Shown here one piece after another: positions 34,819-48,580 of a stretch of DNA of 64,000 nucleotides (its first letter is position 1; the number at the start of each line of letters is the position of its first letter). Location of the stretch: positions 174,010 to 238,009 of the forward strand of contig NW_019775544.1 in assembly GCF_001039355.2 (NCBI RefSeq). Reading direction: 5' to 3'. The DNA comes from Lingula anatina. Its lineage: Eukaryota > Brachiopoda > Lingulata > Lingulida > Lingulidae. Position numbers and translations under genes: made by a program. The notes below the pieces were generated by a model. The model was not told the origin of the DNA, did not search any database, and was given only the letters and a program-made list of their open reading frames with translations.

Positions 34819-37800
34819 TCATGGTTTTAGAGCATCCTTGGCAGACTGAGGTATTTTATCCAGGTACCACTGGTGATCTACAGAGAATGTGGCCAGCACT
34901 CCTGCAGTGTTCTTATGCTGTACCTCCTTATGGTACTGAAGCTTACTGCCATGAATGTCTGTCAGCTTGCCTCCTATTGCTGTAAGGATTGCCTCAGGGG
35001 CACATGTATCCCATTTCTTGCATCCTGGACTTGCAAAGACGTATGCATGAACTTCACCTTCAATGAGCAGCAACACCTATGAAAGGAAAGCCAGAATTGG
35101 AAGTTTTGTACAGGGTGTCTCGGCATACACGGGACCCATTGATATGATAATGATTTACTACTGAGAATTACTAAAAATGCCATACCAAAAGCAGAGCGTG
35201 TCAGGGTGATTGAGAACATTGGTAGTCAGTGTGCTGTCAGCGAAATTTTGGTCATTTAGATCACCTGCTGTAAAAATGCATCCTTTGAGCTTGAGACACC
35301 AATGTACGTTTTTAAGTGTTATTGTATCAGCTTTAAGGACATACTCTTGTCTAAGTTTAGTAAGTATTAAATCATTATCATGTTAATGGGCCCTATGTAC
35401 ATTGAGACGCCCTGTAGTTAGAAGAATTCAAACATTTAGGTATATTTTCATTCAGAGACTTATATTAGAGGTAACTGCATTAAGACCTGCAGATCAACAG
35501 AATTTGCTCACAAAAGGCTATATTAAATCATTAAGGAAACCATGGTTTTCAGGCTATTAAACAGGCACTATAACATCATGAAAGCTTTGTTCTTTCATAA
35601 CTCGCCCAAGTTATGGAGGTTAACTATGCATAAAAGCAAATTGCCTTAGCAGTACCATAACTGTATACCTTGTGGCCAGCACCTCCCACTCTTATCACTT
35701 CTGTTGGTTCACATGCATCCACAGAGTCTGTCACCACCTTATTAGAGTGGGACCTGGTGGTGGTTATGATGTTCTTGCCCTTTGGCGGTTGCTTCTGAGT
35801 GTAACCAAATGCACCTTAAAACCAAAACTACAAGGTTAAAACTCTCCAATCACATTAAAATTCAAAACAAAATATTCGTAATTTGTAGTTGTCATTTTAG
35901 CAATTACTTGTACTTGGCATTCACTTACCCTGAGTGTCAGAGAAACGTAAAAGCTAGCTTGCTAAATATACCTCGTGGTGGAGTTGCTTTTATTGCAACA
36001 TGGGTTATATATGAAATCAAGATCGAGCTGGCAATACCGGAATCTAGAACCTAGGGTACATTCACTTGGCATACACTTCAAATTAATTTGTTGTAATTTA
36101 TTGAATTTCAGTACTTATGTCTGTTGTTTATCATACCTAATCCAACCATGCCCCATATCGTTCTTCCCAGTGTAGCTCCAGGCCCTGCCTTGTAGTTGTA
36201 GTAAGGTTGGTGAATTACACCTGCCACAGCCTTACCCTTAACTGCTATACCAATCAACACAGTAACATGGTCCAGCAAACCTGACATAAAAATTACAACT
36301 TGGTTACCAAGCAGCAAGTATCAAACTTTGTTAAGTAATGTTAGCATTTTAAAAGAGAAAAATACTTAAAAAATAAATGAGTACTGGAAACAACAGTTCA
36401 CTGAAAACACTTTACATCTTCTCCTTGTGCTACTCAAAGTACGGTATATAAAAAACAAACAGAGCACAGCCCTGAATTAACTGCAAATGGGGTGCAGAGA
36501 GAAACAGTATAAAGCATTTATTCTGAAAGGCATAATTTGTGATTAATAACCTTCATATGACTTGGAAGAAGTCCTGCTAAAAACAAGTTGTTCAAATAGC
36601 TTGAGATCAAGTGATTTGGAGACTCACAATGATGCGAAAAGGTAAGATTACATTGCAGAGGGGGACACATTTAGAAAATGTCTCGTATGAGTGGCTGTCA
36701 ATATTGCCATAAATACCATTAAAATTCAGTATCTTGTGCCAAAAAGTAATCTGTACGTCTCTAAGGACTTCAGGGACTGCTAGATAGTGAGTAGTGTTCA
36801 TCATTACAGCTGTAATCAATAAAACCACTCCTGTTTTGGTGAAATCAAAGATCAGTCTTTAACAGAATTCAAGACAGAAATGTCAGAATATTACAGGAAA
36901 TGGAATATTACAGGAAATGGAATATCGCTTACACTTACAACCTTTCAATAACACAGGAAAATCAATAAGCACTTATTATCTTTATGTGAACACATTAACA
37001 AACACCATTTTAATCAATATCATGTTTCAGACTTTATATGGCTCCTAAGAGCTAAAACAGGGGAAAAGATGCAATTAGCAATGTGACTACAAGCGTTATT
37101 GTTGCTGCGTGAACAGTCCTTGTATGACCTTGTACTTATTCACAAAAACCAAAGATGAACACTTTTAGGTCACATGTTCTTTGGGTATCACTATGGCAAT
37201 TTGAGGCATTTTGTTTCTGACAAGGTATAAAAGAGTCCGGTCAAATTGTGGGACACCATAATTTTTTTCACAAAGTATGAGAATCTGTAGCATAGATTAA
37301 ATCATAGAGCAGCATGATGTGAAAAGATGTACTGGGACATATTGAAACTTACCTTGTGTGTACTCTGCAGTTCCATCAAGTGGATCAACCCAAATTACAA
37401 TCTGAAATATAATTTTAAATATATCATGAACTGACTGCTATTAATTCTGATATAAATCCCTTCATCCTGCAGAAAAAAATCCATTAATTGTCTGCTCCCT
37501 GAATCAATGGATCATCTATTTTGAGAAACCCATTCATCATTATCAGGCATGAAGCCAGAGACTGAAAATTGAAAAGGCAAACCACCATCTACTAGGAGTG
37601 ATCCAGAACACCAACAAATATTTTAATACATCTTAAAGGGGGTTAACCCCCAAACTGAAAGCACACTGAGCACTAGTAGGTAGGCAAGTCCGAAAATTTT
37701 GTCTCTTTTATATACAGTGCACTCAGGATAATACATACACAGCAGATCTACATATTATCTTGTATTTCTTCATCCCAAATGTGCCCATAAAGTACAGTCC

Positions 37801-40367
37801 AACTACTGAGCTATATCTTATGGGCAAATTTGGGAGCAAAAAAGCCAAGATATGTAGTTGTACATTTTATTTTCAGCATACCTTACAAACCAAAACAGAC
37901 AATGCCAGGACTCACCTAGAAGTCCTACCTATTTAACATACTTCTTGTTGGGTGTTCACCCTCACTGATATTTTGAATTCTGAGACAAAAAACTGCTTTC
38001 TGTTCCTCAACCTACGTACCTAGGTATTGTTTTAAAAGCAGATATTTTTAATATATTTAACTGTTTTAATGTAGACAGATAAATCTTGCCAAATTTAAAA
38101 GCATACATCTTCATCCTTGACATCTTTCCATTCTTCTGGAAAATTTGATACATGCTTGAGGATATTTTCATCCAGACTTGTTTCAACCCAGTCTGGTTTG
38201 ATATCTTCATTTGGGTCTGTTTCCTAGAAACAAAGACAACACAATCAGTATTAAACACAGTGAACAACATGTGAGAAACTGTAGTGAGCCTTATTCTAAT
38301 ATATTCAACAATTTACGTGAACATCCGAATCCATAAATTAACACTACAGTTAAATCAATATCTTCCCCATAACAAATCACCATGATATGATGGTAAATCT
38401 GTACTGCAACAATATTGAATGGCAATAACTTGAGAATAACTTAATTAACAATTCTGTACAAACAAATAAATATTTAAATCCACCATCCACTTCCAGCCAG
38501 TATTGTATATAAAAGACATTATTCCCTAACCCTTACCTCCTCTCCAATTATTGTAACATTTGGAAAGCTTTTAGAAAGGGAAGCAACGATGCATCTTTGA
38601 GCAGCTCTGTCAGCTTCTGTCTGAAGATCATTCCAGCCCTAGAAAAATCAACGATGCTCACTTTTATATAGTATACTTCTCGCCCAAAAGCTGTATAAAT
38701 ATTTTGTGAACCTGTTTTTAATGTTATATGTCTGCTTGTTTATAGAATTGTCCTTGCATTGTCCAATATACAGTACAATTAGGTAACATATCATGAAACA
38801 TATCATTCCCTTTTTCAGGTGATTAAACTAATCATCACTGACCATACAGACTGTCACTTCTGTTTGCTTTTTGTGCTTCCATCTGGATAACATGAAAAAC
38901 CTCTGTTCTGCCCATCCCAAGAAAAAATATCTTTAAAAAAGCTTGACAGAATAATACTGATTATTATGGATAGATAATAACACAATCTTATCTATTTATT
39001 AATATTATGATTTGGGGAATTTGAAGTCTGATAAAGCTCAACTTTCATGTATGTAGGCCTCTAATGTAATCACCATATATAATATTGTCCCATAATGTAC
39101 CCTGGTAATCTGGATTTTACTGATCAGACTAAAGGAAACATAATATTAATCATAAATCTTCTTGCTATTTTCAAAGGTCTTAAAAATTGTATCGACCATA
39201 GCCAGAGTATATATATTGCCCTATTTGAAATATAGTGTCTGATCGGCATTTCATAGGGGTTTTTAAATCTACAAAGCTAAGTCATTCTGCATGCTCAAAA
39301 CCAAGGTCAAAAAGGGGGTCTCAAACTTGATACGGGCTAACTGATACTGACGAAGCAGATTTGGGTTTATTCATCTCAGTGTCTGACATGCAGATACTTA
39401 TAACACTAACGTAACACATGTAAACAAGTTAACTATCCCCCTCTTTACATAGGCAAAGGTGAAAAATGAGAAAAAAGACCCCGATGTTAAAACGAACACA
39501 GAATGCGGAGTGATGTCTCCGATTTGCGACGAAAAACGGCAGTTTATTCGAGTTAATACATTTTAATGTTAAGTTAATACATTAATGGCACAATAAATGA
39601 ACTCAGAAACTTTGGTCAAAGTTTAGTTTTACCTTCTTAACAACCCCAAGATCACCTTTCTCAAGCACGTCTCTAATAAGTCCACCCGATTTGTCAGCCA
39701 CGGGGACAGAGGAGGCGAGGATTTTCAGTAAGAGGGGCACCCCTTCCATGTCTGACCTCCTTCTCTTCGCAACTGGGCTATCACCTGTCATCTTTTCATA
39801 CAGATAAAGGACCACACTATGGAATGCTAACATTATATCATTTGCTTATCTTTTCGTTATCTCTGAACTCGGGTACGAGCTACAGCTTCGATTACCTGTA
39901 CACTTTCATGTTTACAAACCGAATTGTGTACGTCACCAAAATGCTGATCTTTGATTGGTCATCACAATGCACATTGTGTGCAAGTCGCTGCTGTCCTAAC
40001 TGTAACCAGAGTAGTCACACAGACACACACACTCTTTCTTGCGCGCGAACTCACACACACACGCACACACACATGCACACACACACACACCAAAACGTAA
40101 ACTCCCTTTTTATTAATTGCCTTTGAAAAAAGATAAATAGCAGCTTAAAAATTGCAAATGACACTGAAAAACCTAACATAACTTTTATTTACCAATTACT
40201 TTAAAGCTGAGGTCACATACTTTGTCAACAATCCCAAGTTTCCCATTCTCTGATACGGCACGCACAATACGACCAGCTCTGCTCACAGTAGTACCACAGG
40301 TAGCTAAAATACGCAGTAACTGTGGGTAGAATCCGACCGAGAGCCTTGACAATGCACGTGTAAACAT
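34819..40367 (-). CDS. BPNT1: BPNT1, 3'(2'),5'-bisphosphate nucleotidase, with two alternative first exons
   Basis: BPNT1 hydrolyses adenosine 3',5'-bisphosphate (from sulfation) to AMP. It is Mg-dependent and lithium-inhibited, in the inositol monophosphatase superfamily. Shared exons: 38537-38638, 38107-38223, 37353-37401, 36137-36280, 35669-35814, 34819-35076. They carry DLQTEADR and TIIGEE (metal site), WVDPLDGT (the family motif, 37353-37401), [11 protein letters not shown]-like [13 protein letters not shown], and the C-terminal [14 protein letters not shown] with GGKLTDIHG. Two first exons both end in phase 0 and both splice to [11 protein letters not shown]: exon A 39633-39833 and exon B 40221-40367. 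With A the protein is 338 aa, with B 320 aa; the human protein is about 308. The gene is head to head with SCYL1. Confidence 0.93.
39633..39833 (-). CDS. BPNT1: BPNT1 alternative first coding exon A
   Basis: 67 codons from ATG at 39833 to donor 'AAG|gtaaaa' (39632). It ends KGDLGVVKK, like the family's EGDLGIVEK. It carries VAKRRRSD, a basic patch that could act in nuclear localisation, before the first conserved helix ([17 protein letters not shown]). A second Met at codon 15 (MTGDSP) is a possible start. Confidence 0.8.
40018..40092 (+). repeat. CA-rich simple repeat between BPNT1 exons A and B
   Basis: A run of 'cacaca' and 'acgcac' units with interruptions. It lies in the segment that would be the intron or the promoter of exon A. 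Confidence 0.9.
40221..40367 (-). CDS. BPNT1: BPNT1 alternative first coding exon B
   Basis: 49 codons from ATG at 40367 to donor 'AAA|gtatgt' (40220). It starts [18 protein letters not shown], an Arg/Ser-rich segment without acidic residues that could be a mitochondrial presequence, and ends NGKLGIVDK. Like exon A it aligns with the N-terminal helix of BPNT1 ([20 protein letters not shown]), so A and B are probably duplicates. Confidence 0.8.
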
Positions 40368-40613
40368 GCCAGTTTCATTAACTGTTTTTAAAATACCATA
40401 CTTGGCTTAGTAAAACAACAACGTTGATCAAATTATTAAAATAAAGGTAAAACAAAACTGTTTGCACCTCAAGTTGTGTCGTAAAAGACAGTTTGGACGA
40501 CAATCGTAAAACGGACATCGTAAGTGGGTACTAAAACCAGAAAAGTTGTGAGTTGGCTTGTCACAGTCGGCGTGTCACTCATTTTATAACGACATTTACT
40601 CATCACTCGAAAA
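40368..40613. promoter_or_regulatory. shared bidirectional promoter of BPNT1 and SCYL1
   Basis: Only 246 bp separate the BPNT1 exon B ATG (minus) from the SCYL1 ATG (plus), so both 5'UTRs and core promoters must fit here or overlap the first exons. No TATA box is obvious. Confidence 0.65.
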
Positions 40614-41758
40614 ATGTGGTCACTGTTTAGCAGAGATCCAACTAAAGATTTTCCGTTTGAAGTTGGTGAAAAAGTTTTGGGTCTCGAGGAGCAGTCAATC
40701 TGGAGCTTGCATAATGGAAAGAAAAAGGTATTCTAAGTCGGAAGAAACCCAAATCTCACATTAAAAGTGTATTTAATCTGGTTTTCTCATGATAGTTTTT
40801 GTTTGGTGTACTGCTTTTACTTGTAAGTTGCAATATGCTATGTGGTCTAGTCTGTAGTATTCGCAAAAATGCTGTCATTTTGAACCTGGACTATTTATAC
40901 TGGTACCAATAACTCTGCTTATAATTTATTGCAGACGCCCATAACCACAGTTATTCAATCAATTATAGGGAAATTGATGTATTATGTTGACTATTTGAAT
41001 TACACATAAAAATTTTAACCATGTCATTGTTTCAGAGTACTGGTGAGCTGGTCTCCATCTTTGTTTTTGATGTTAAATCAAGCAGTGACTCACAGGTAAG
41101 ATTGCATCAGGTTATACATGTATATTAAATCATGTAGTGATCATGAACCAATAGATCTATCCTTGGCTATTAGGCACATGATATGGCAGTGGGAGAAAAT
41201 GAAGAAAAAGTCATAGATTGTCATAAACATTTAATAAAATTTAGAGAAATGGATGAATTAATCTTCAATTCAGCTAATAAAAGAAATATACTTTCCTATG
41301 TGTTTTTACATGAAAGCATGGTGATATCATTTAAATGAAATACATTTAAAATGACTTTCTTTTAACTGATGATGTGAACTCTTTCCAGATTTATTATATT
41401 ACTTAAGAAATCTCAGTGGCAAATAGATGAATAATCAAGACAAAATTTTCCATGACACTGTTTTAGAAACTTGATGTGATTTTAGTCAGCTTTCTTATTT
41501 ATGTCAGGTTCAACTTGCAAAGGCATCTTTTAAAAGGATAAAAACATTGAGGCATCCAAACATTTTGACTTTTATGGATGGTATAGAGGCAAGTACATTC
41601 AGCCCTTGTTAACACCAGTTTTCACGTAGTGTTTGCTTGTTGAATATATTGCTTCTGTAAGAAATATAAGATATCAGTTTGGAAAGAACATTTCACTTTA
41701 ATAGATATAATGCATTTTATTAGCAAGAGCATGCATATTAAACTTTGTGTTTTGCATG

Positions 41759-41843
<85 letters not shown>

Positions 41844-44800
41844 GAATTGATTTTGTTGGCCTTTTGTTAAACCATTGATATTGTTGTTTGTAGACAGACA
41901 AGGTTATCTATGTTGTGACAGAGCATATTGTTCCACTGGAGACATATCTGAGAGAAAACACAGGGGACAACAGTCAGAACAACTTGGCTATTGCCTGGGG
42001 CTTGCATCAGATAGCTGTGAGTCAAGTCTATGAAATTTTATTTTATATATACTATTGCCTAACATAAGATATGTAGCACTTTGGAATCAAGTAAATACTA
42101 CATCTCTTTGAGGATCTTCTTTAATGGAGTACATTTTAATGCATCGTCAGGTCTTGGAACTATATTGAATTAGGTTTTCTTGAAAGGAAATCATGCTGTT
42201 TTTAAAAGATAGAGTGATTCCCCTTCCCCCCCCCCCCCCCCACACACACACCCTAAAAGAAAAAGGATTCACCTAAGGTATTGTTTAAAAGATATGGTCA
42301 CTTGTTTGATTTAAAACCAATTATGGGCATTTATTTTTATGTTCGTTCCCAGAAAGGGCTAAGTTTCTTAGTCAATGACTGCAACCTAATTCACAACAAT
42401 GTGAGTATGGTGTCAGTATTTGTGGACAAAGCAGGCGAGTGGAAATTAGGGGGAGTGGACTACATGTATCCAGCTGAGGGACCAGAAAGCTTACCCCCTG
42501 TCAAAATACTGCCCATTTTAGAAAAATATGATCCACCAGAAAAGGCAGATTTTAGTGGACCACGGAAAAAGAAAGGAGAAAAATGGTGAGATTGACTGTA
42601 AATACTACTGCAACTGGTTAATGTAATGTCACTTTCTGGATATTTTAAGTGTTCAGCCAGAAAAATACTATAGTGTTATTGTGTTTTAAAAAAGTTGAAG
42701 ATTTGCTCTGATTTCACAGGTCCACAGATTCATGGGGATTAGGTTGCCTTATTTGGGAAATATTTAATGGTCAGCTGCCTAGAACCAGCTCTTTGAAGTC
42801 AACTGGAAAGGTACTCAATATCGGCATTAAATAAATGTTTTAGTTTGGCATATTTAGATTTTATTTTGAGCACCCGCAAAGCATGTGTGGGGAATTGAAT
42901 GTCTGTGAAGATTGAATCCACTTATTTTAGTTTATTAAAAGCATCTGACACAAGCAGTTGAAAATCTCTGATGTTGAATATAAAATAGGATTAATTTTTC
43001 TAAAACGTAACAGTAACTCTTCTTATACTATGGTCCACAAAATTTTAAGATTCTAGCAATAATACTTGACAATGTTGCTTATAAGCTTATAGTTAATTTT
43101 CATATCCAGATTCCCCAAAATCTAGTTGCCAACTACTGTGAGCTTGTGGGAGCAAACCCTAAGTCAAGGCCAAATCCCTCAAAGTTTATACAAGACTGCA
43201 GGATAAAAGGAGGGTTTATGTGTAATAGTTTTGTGGACACCATGTTATTTTTAGAAGAAATACAGGTATGATGACTTGTTAGATGAGGCAATGTTGGGGG
43301 AAATTAATGTTTATAAAATCTTTCTTTCAGTCTCAGTTTACAGATGCATTGTGAGTTCAGTAAAGAACGTGTTTAGTTAGCAAAATTATGTTTGGTCAGT
43401 GAACTTTGATGTTGATTAAAAATGATATATCAGAATAATGTGTTTTGCCACAGCAGGTTTGGTAGCACTTTGAAGTAGCTTGCCAAATAGAATGAAATAT
43501 CTTCTTTTATTTGTTTCAGATAAAAGACCAAACAGAAAAGACTCAATTTTTCAGCAAATTACCAGAGTCATTAGATTTATTTCCCAAGGAATTTTGTAAA
43601 CATAAAATCCTACCACAGCTTCTAAATGCCTTTGAGTTTGGGAATGCAGGTTCAGCAGTATTAACTCCATTGTTTAAAGTGAGTGTCATTTCTGAAGCTT
43701 CTCTCCAAGCTTTTGTGTCATTTGTTTTGAACTTTAGTTATAGGCTTTTGTAGGAAAACAGCTCAGACTTAAAGTAGATGGTTTAAGTAGTGAAAACAAA
43801 CATTTGGAGTTGTGAGAAAATACCTGTGTTATAGCATTGCTTTGATATATACTATTCTTTTATCTGTCTTGTAGCTGAGTCTTAAGTAGTAAATATTTTT
43901 ATTCTAATATTCATAATATGTTCAGTTCATGCATTGTTTTCTTGCAGATTGGCAAACTTCTTGACCAAGAAGAGTATCAGAAAAAGATTGTGCCCTGTGT
44001 TGTAAAATTATTCTCATCTACAGATAGAGCTACTAGAGTCAAAATGTTACAACAGGTATTTTATGCATTGTATCAGTATAGATGAAAAAATTATGTAGTA
44101 AAAGAAAATTTTGATATAATGTCAAATGTTGAAATTATTGTTCCATACAGGTAAATATTTATTTAATTTTAAATATTTAAATTGTTGAACTCTAAACAGT
44201 TGCAAGATCATTTAGAGTCGGGTATGATTTTATGAAGAAAAACGGTTTGAAGGGTCCTTGTCATGTCTTCCAACATACAGTAACCATGTATTTCCAAACA
44301 AAATTAATTCAATTAACCTCCTCTCTGTCACACACATCCACATACACAGGAAGAAAGCTCAAATTTAGCACTTTCTTGAACTGTACACAATTGTTTCCTT
44401 ATATACTGTTTCTGCCAACTAAACCAGACAAAAGCTTGATAATTTACAATGTACATTTCAGCTGGAACTTTTTGCAGACTTCCTGTATCCACCCACAGTG
44501 AATGAGAAAATCTTTCCCAGTGTCATTCAGGGATTCATGGATACAAATCCAGTAGTTAGAGAACATACTATTAAAGTGAGTGATATTGTTTCATTTCATT
44601 AAAAATTATATAATTATTTAATTCATCCCATGCACTGAAGTAGATTTTTATCACTTATTTACAATGTGCTGTGCATGTGTTCATGTTGTGAATCTTCAGC
44701 ATTTTAGATAAAAGATATTGTTTTGTCCATTTCTAGGCCATGTTGTATTTGGCATCCAAACTGAATTACAAGAACCTCAATGAAGAGCTGATGAAACACT

Positions 44801-47800
44801 TTGCAAGACTACAATCAAAAGATGACCAGGTCAGTTAAGCAAGATTGGTCAACACACCTCAGCAACACAAAATAGTCGAAAAAAAAATTAATATGCTTTT
44901 GAGTTGTGTATGTCCTTGAGTGACAGAAATCCAGGCATGCTTTTCCTGGAGTTTACTTATGTCAGTGTTTATACATATTTTACAAAACAACGTTTACAGT
45001 GACTGTGGCTAGATAAGATTGTTTTAAACTATCAGGCTGTTAAAGTGTGTTGTATTTGTTCAATAGGGAGGCATCAGGACCAACACTACAGTGTGTTTAG
45101 GCAAGATAGCCTGTCATCTTGACCCACAGGTAAATACAATGATACAGATATTTTCACAAATCAACGTAAGATTGATGAAAAATTATAGAATTTTTAAAAC
45201 AATTTTCAAAGAAAATTATCTTTACAAGTGACAAAAAGTCGGCTTAGCTAGGTAAAGAAAAAAGTCTGCCATGCATCAATTTAATTAAAGTATGTTATGT
45301 TGTCTTTAGATCCGCCAGAAAGTATTGCCATCAGCCTTTCTTAGGGCTCTGAAAGACCCCTTTGGGCCTTCGCGACAAGCAGGCATTCTAGCTATGGCAG
45401 CATGCCACAATTTCTTCTCTCTCAAAGACTCAGCCACCAGACTTCTACCAGCATTATGTGTTTCAGCAGTGGATCCTGAGAAGGGAGTAAGAGACCAGGT
45501 AAATTCAAACAACCTTTTTTTTTTCTTTTGACACACATTATAAAGCTAAGAGCAATAATTGTTTGAAAGCTGAAGACTGATTGATTGTCCAATGGGAAGA
45601 AAATGTAAAATTTGATTTATAGCCTGTATATTATGTTTACAAAATTCCTTGGAAATAAATCTAATGACTCTGGTAATTTGCTGAAAAATTTCCAATCAGA
45701 AATAAGGTATTTTCTAACAAAGGTAATTTAGATTTGAAATTATAGGCGAAAATAATTTTCCTCCTGAATAAAGATGATATACATAACACTCTGAATATCT
45801 GTTTCTTAGGCTTTCAAGGCCATCAAATGTTTCCTTGGAAAGCTGGAGAAGGTATCAGAACATCCAGAAATGGAGCAAGAGTTAGGCAAGAAAATTAGTA
45901 GCATAACAAAATATGAAATGAAAATGAATTTCACAAAAGTTGTACAATCATATAACAATACCTATGACCTCAACTATTTTAGGTTTGAAAAGTATATAGT
46001 ATTCTAAGACCTTGGTTGAGAATATTTTGTAACCTTACCATAATGTGATTCCAGAGAAGGACCTGAATGCTGGTGGGTCAGCAGTGACCAGTGGATGGAC
46101 AGGCTGGGCGGTCAGTGGCATGTCCTCTCTCACGTCTATCACTTCAAAGATTTACAAGGGAAGAGGCAAAGGGAATGCTACTGTTCCTGCCACTTCTCAA
46201 GGTATCTGCATGAGTAATGCACACTTTTGATTTCTTTCTGACTGTACACACTTTCAAAGCTTACAGTTATGCCCTAATATATATATATTTTTTAATTCTT
46301 CACAGATGTGTAGTGGTTAAATTGTTGGAGTGTATGGTTGCTCTACTGGTACAGATGCTTGGTGCCATCTTCTAATTATCACATTGTAATTAGTATGCAT
46401 ATAAGATCAATCACAACAGACCCTTGTGTGAAAAATAGATGACTGTTATATAAAGAATATTGTTAATACAGCAACTCCTGCAAGTGCCAGTAATCCAGCA
46501 GCTTCAGAGACAGCTGTTCGTCCAGCATCCCAAGACAAGCCACCAACTCCTGCAGCGCCACCTAGCAGCCATAATAATGAGCCTGCAGAAGAGTCTGGGT
46601 GGAATGATGAAGGGTGGGGAGACATGGATGTGAGTAGATTTAATTATTGCAATCTTGAAATGAAGTATTGTCTGTTTATACATATATTCACTTGACAAGA
46701 TCATATAATATGTGAATGAAAAAACACTTTGGTTTAACAGTATCTTCAGATATGGCAAATAAATACCAAAAGCCTTTCCTGTTGAAATTCTTGACTAACA
46801 GTCATATCTGATACTAGCAGAATTTAAGAATTAGTCTGTGCATAAAGAATGAACATTAATACCCATGCTATAACTTATTGTATGTGATATCTTGATGTTA
46901 GGATTTTGATGAGGATGTAGCTGTAAAGGAAAATGAAGATGGAGATGACTGGGATAATGAAGAGTGGGGAAGCTTAGAGGACACATCCTCTGTCCCCAAT
47001 AGACAGCAGGTAGTGAGGCATATTTGTTTACTGCACTGCATGCAGTGTTTGCCTTTCGGGAAAATTAGTTGCTGGACCGAAAGTTCAGCCATCTTGAAAA
47101 GTTGCTGGCTTGAATGTCTGTCAGGTGGAAAAACTTCTCAGCCCGTTCTGAAAGTTGTCAGCCCCAGGTAGACGGTCCAGCGTTAATTTCTAACACTGAC
47201 TGCTGCAGTGCATGGGTTCTGTAGCACGTAGTTAATGTTTGGGGCAATACGAAGTCTATAAGTATATGGTAGAAAGAATAAGTTAATATCAGCAAACATA
47301 GAATTGTTTAGATAAGTATGGACATTAAGAATATTATTTGATAAAATAAGATTTCTTCTATGAAGTATAGATATACTGATGTTACCAATTTGACCACTGT
47401 ATATGAAAAGAATTAATAAAGCGATACAGCACTGTAGTAAATGTGATTGTGGAAGTTGTGTTTTATTTGATTTCTGTTTGATCTACTCCTTAGGACCAAA
47501 CATCTGGAATGAGAAGTGGCATGTCATTAAGCTCTGCACCCAAGCAACAGGCGTCAGCATTTGATGACTGGGGAGTAGATGACTTTGCCCCAATAGAGGA
47601 CGCCTCTGTAGCTCCAGCAAGCTCCTACAACTGGGGAGTCCAAGATACAGCCGATGACTTCTTTTCTACTTCTCTAGGCGTTCAGTCTCAGGTTGGTACT
47701 ACTATTTAATATATTTCAGTATATTTCAATAACATCGTTACAGAAAAAGATGTTGATGTGAAACAGAAATTAAGCATGCGTGTTGTCTTGGGGCGTTTTT

Positions 47801-48580
47801 TTTCCCCACCTCCTGAATATGTATGTGTTAAAATTTTGGAAAGGAACTGAATAGATTTACAACTTGACTCTTAAGACAATGTGTTTTGCACGGGACCATC
47901 TGTTGATTCTCATTGTTGATTCATATTTACCATAAAACTCAGTTGAAGAGTAAACCTAGTAAAGTTTAATAATATTTTTTTCTTTTTGAATCCAGAAACC
48001 CAAGTCTCACAGTTCGCAGAGCTCTGGGTCTCGTCCATCTTCCACCAGATCGTCAGTAGAGAGACAGGCTAGGTCCAGTCCAGCAAGAACAACCCCGTCA
48101 TCAACAGCTGTTAAAGATAGTGGCTGGGAAACTGGAGGAGGAGGAGGAGGCTGGGACGATGATGGGTGGGGAGGTGACACTTGGGAGTCTATAGAAAATA
48201 CAGGTAGGTAGAACCTTGAAAGTTCCAATGATTATAGGTTTTGCCAGAAAAACAAAATGATATTCTTTGATAGGTGGGATAATTTAACTTTTATGACTCC
48301 TAACAAATAAAACTCAAGTTGCAGAAATCATGTATTTACTGGATGTAAGAGTTAATTCACTATCCATCATGTGCATAGACTAGAAAACACGTTAATGAGC
48401 TCTGCACTGTGTATGTTTATCAAACATTGATCTTCTTTCTTAGATAATAAGGCAGATATGGCAAGAAGAAAAAGAGAGGAAAGGAAACTCCAGAAACAGA
48501 AAGAACTACAGGAAAAACGTGCCCAAAGACAAGGCACTGGTGCTATGAAACTTGGTGCAAAAAAAGTGGGTCTAGATTGA
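40614..48580 (+). CDS. SCYL1: SCYL1, N-terminal kinase-like (pseudokinase) COPI-associated protein, 20 exons
   Basis: SCYL1 acts in Golgi-to-ER COPI traffic. Exons: 40614-40727, 41036-41095, 41508-41588, 41894-42016, 42353-42585, 42720-42810, 43110-43265, 43520-43678, 43948-44055, 44462-44575, 44737-44829, 45067-45129, 45310-45498, 45810-45885, 46055-46201, 46472-46629, 46902-47009, 47494-47691, 47996-48203, 48444-48580; all join in frame to 871 aa. Exons 1-7 encode the pseudokinase: LIHNNV replaces the catalytic HRD loop and LGGVDYM the DFG motif, as in the family. Exons 8-14 encode HEAT repeats ([26 protein letters not shown]). The tail is Ser/Pro-rich with acidic Trp repeats ([11 protein letters not shown]) and a basic coiled coil, ending [10 protein letters not shown]. 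Introns 3 and 14 use GC donors. Exons 19-20 are duplicated at 50361-50939. Confidence 0.95.
41761..41840 (+). repeat. (AT)40 microsatellite in SCYL1 intron 3
   Basis: An uninterrupted 80 bp AT dinucleotide run, 53 bp before the exon 4 acceptor. Confidence 0.98.
42226..42252 (+). repeat. C-run followed by CA repeat in SCYL1 intron 4
   Basis: A run of about 15 C bases with one leading interruption, directly followed by 'acacacacac'. It is prone to slippage. Confidence 0.9.

Noticed and set aside
48007-48228. Proline-rich minus-strand ORF (and its copy at 50372-50665)
   Set aside because: It is the antisense of the Gly/Trp-rich SCYL1 exon 19; the proline run mirrors the GGA repeat.
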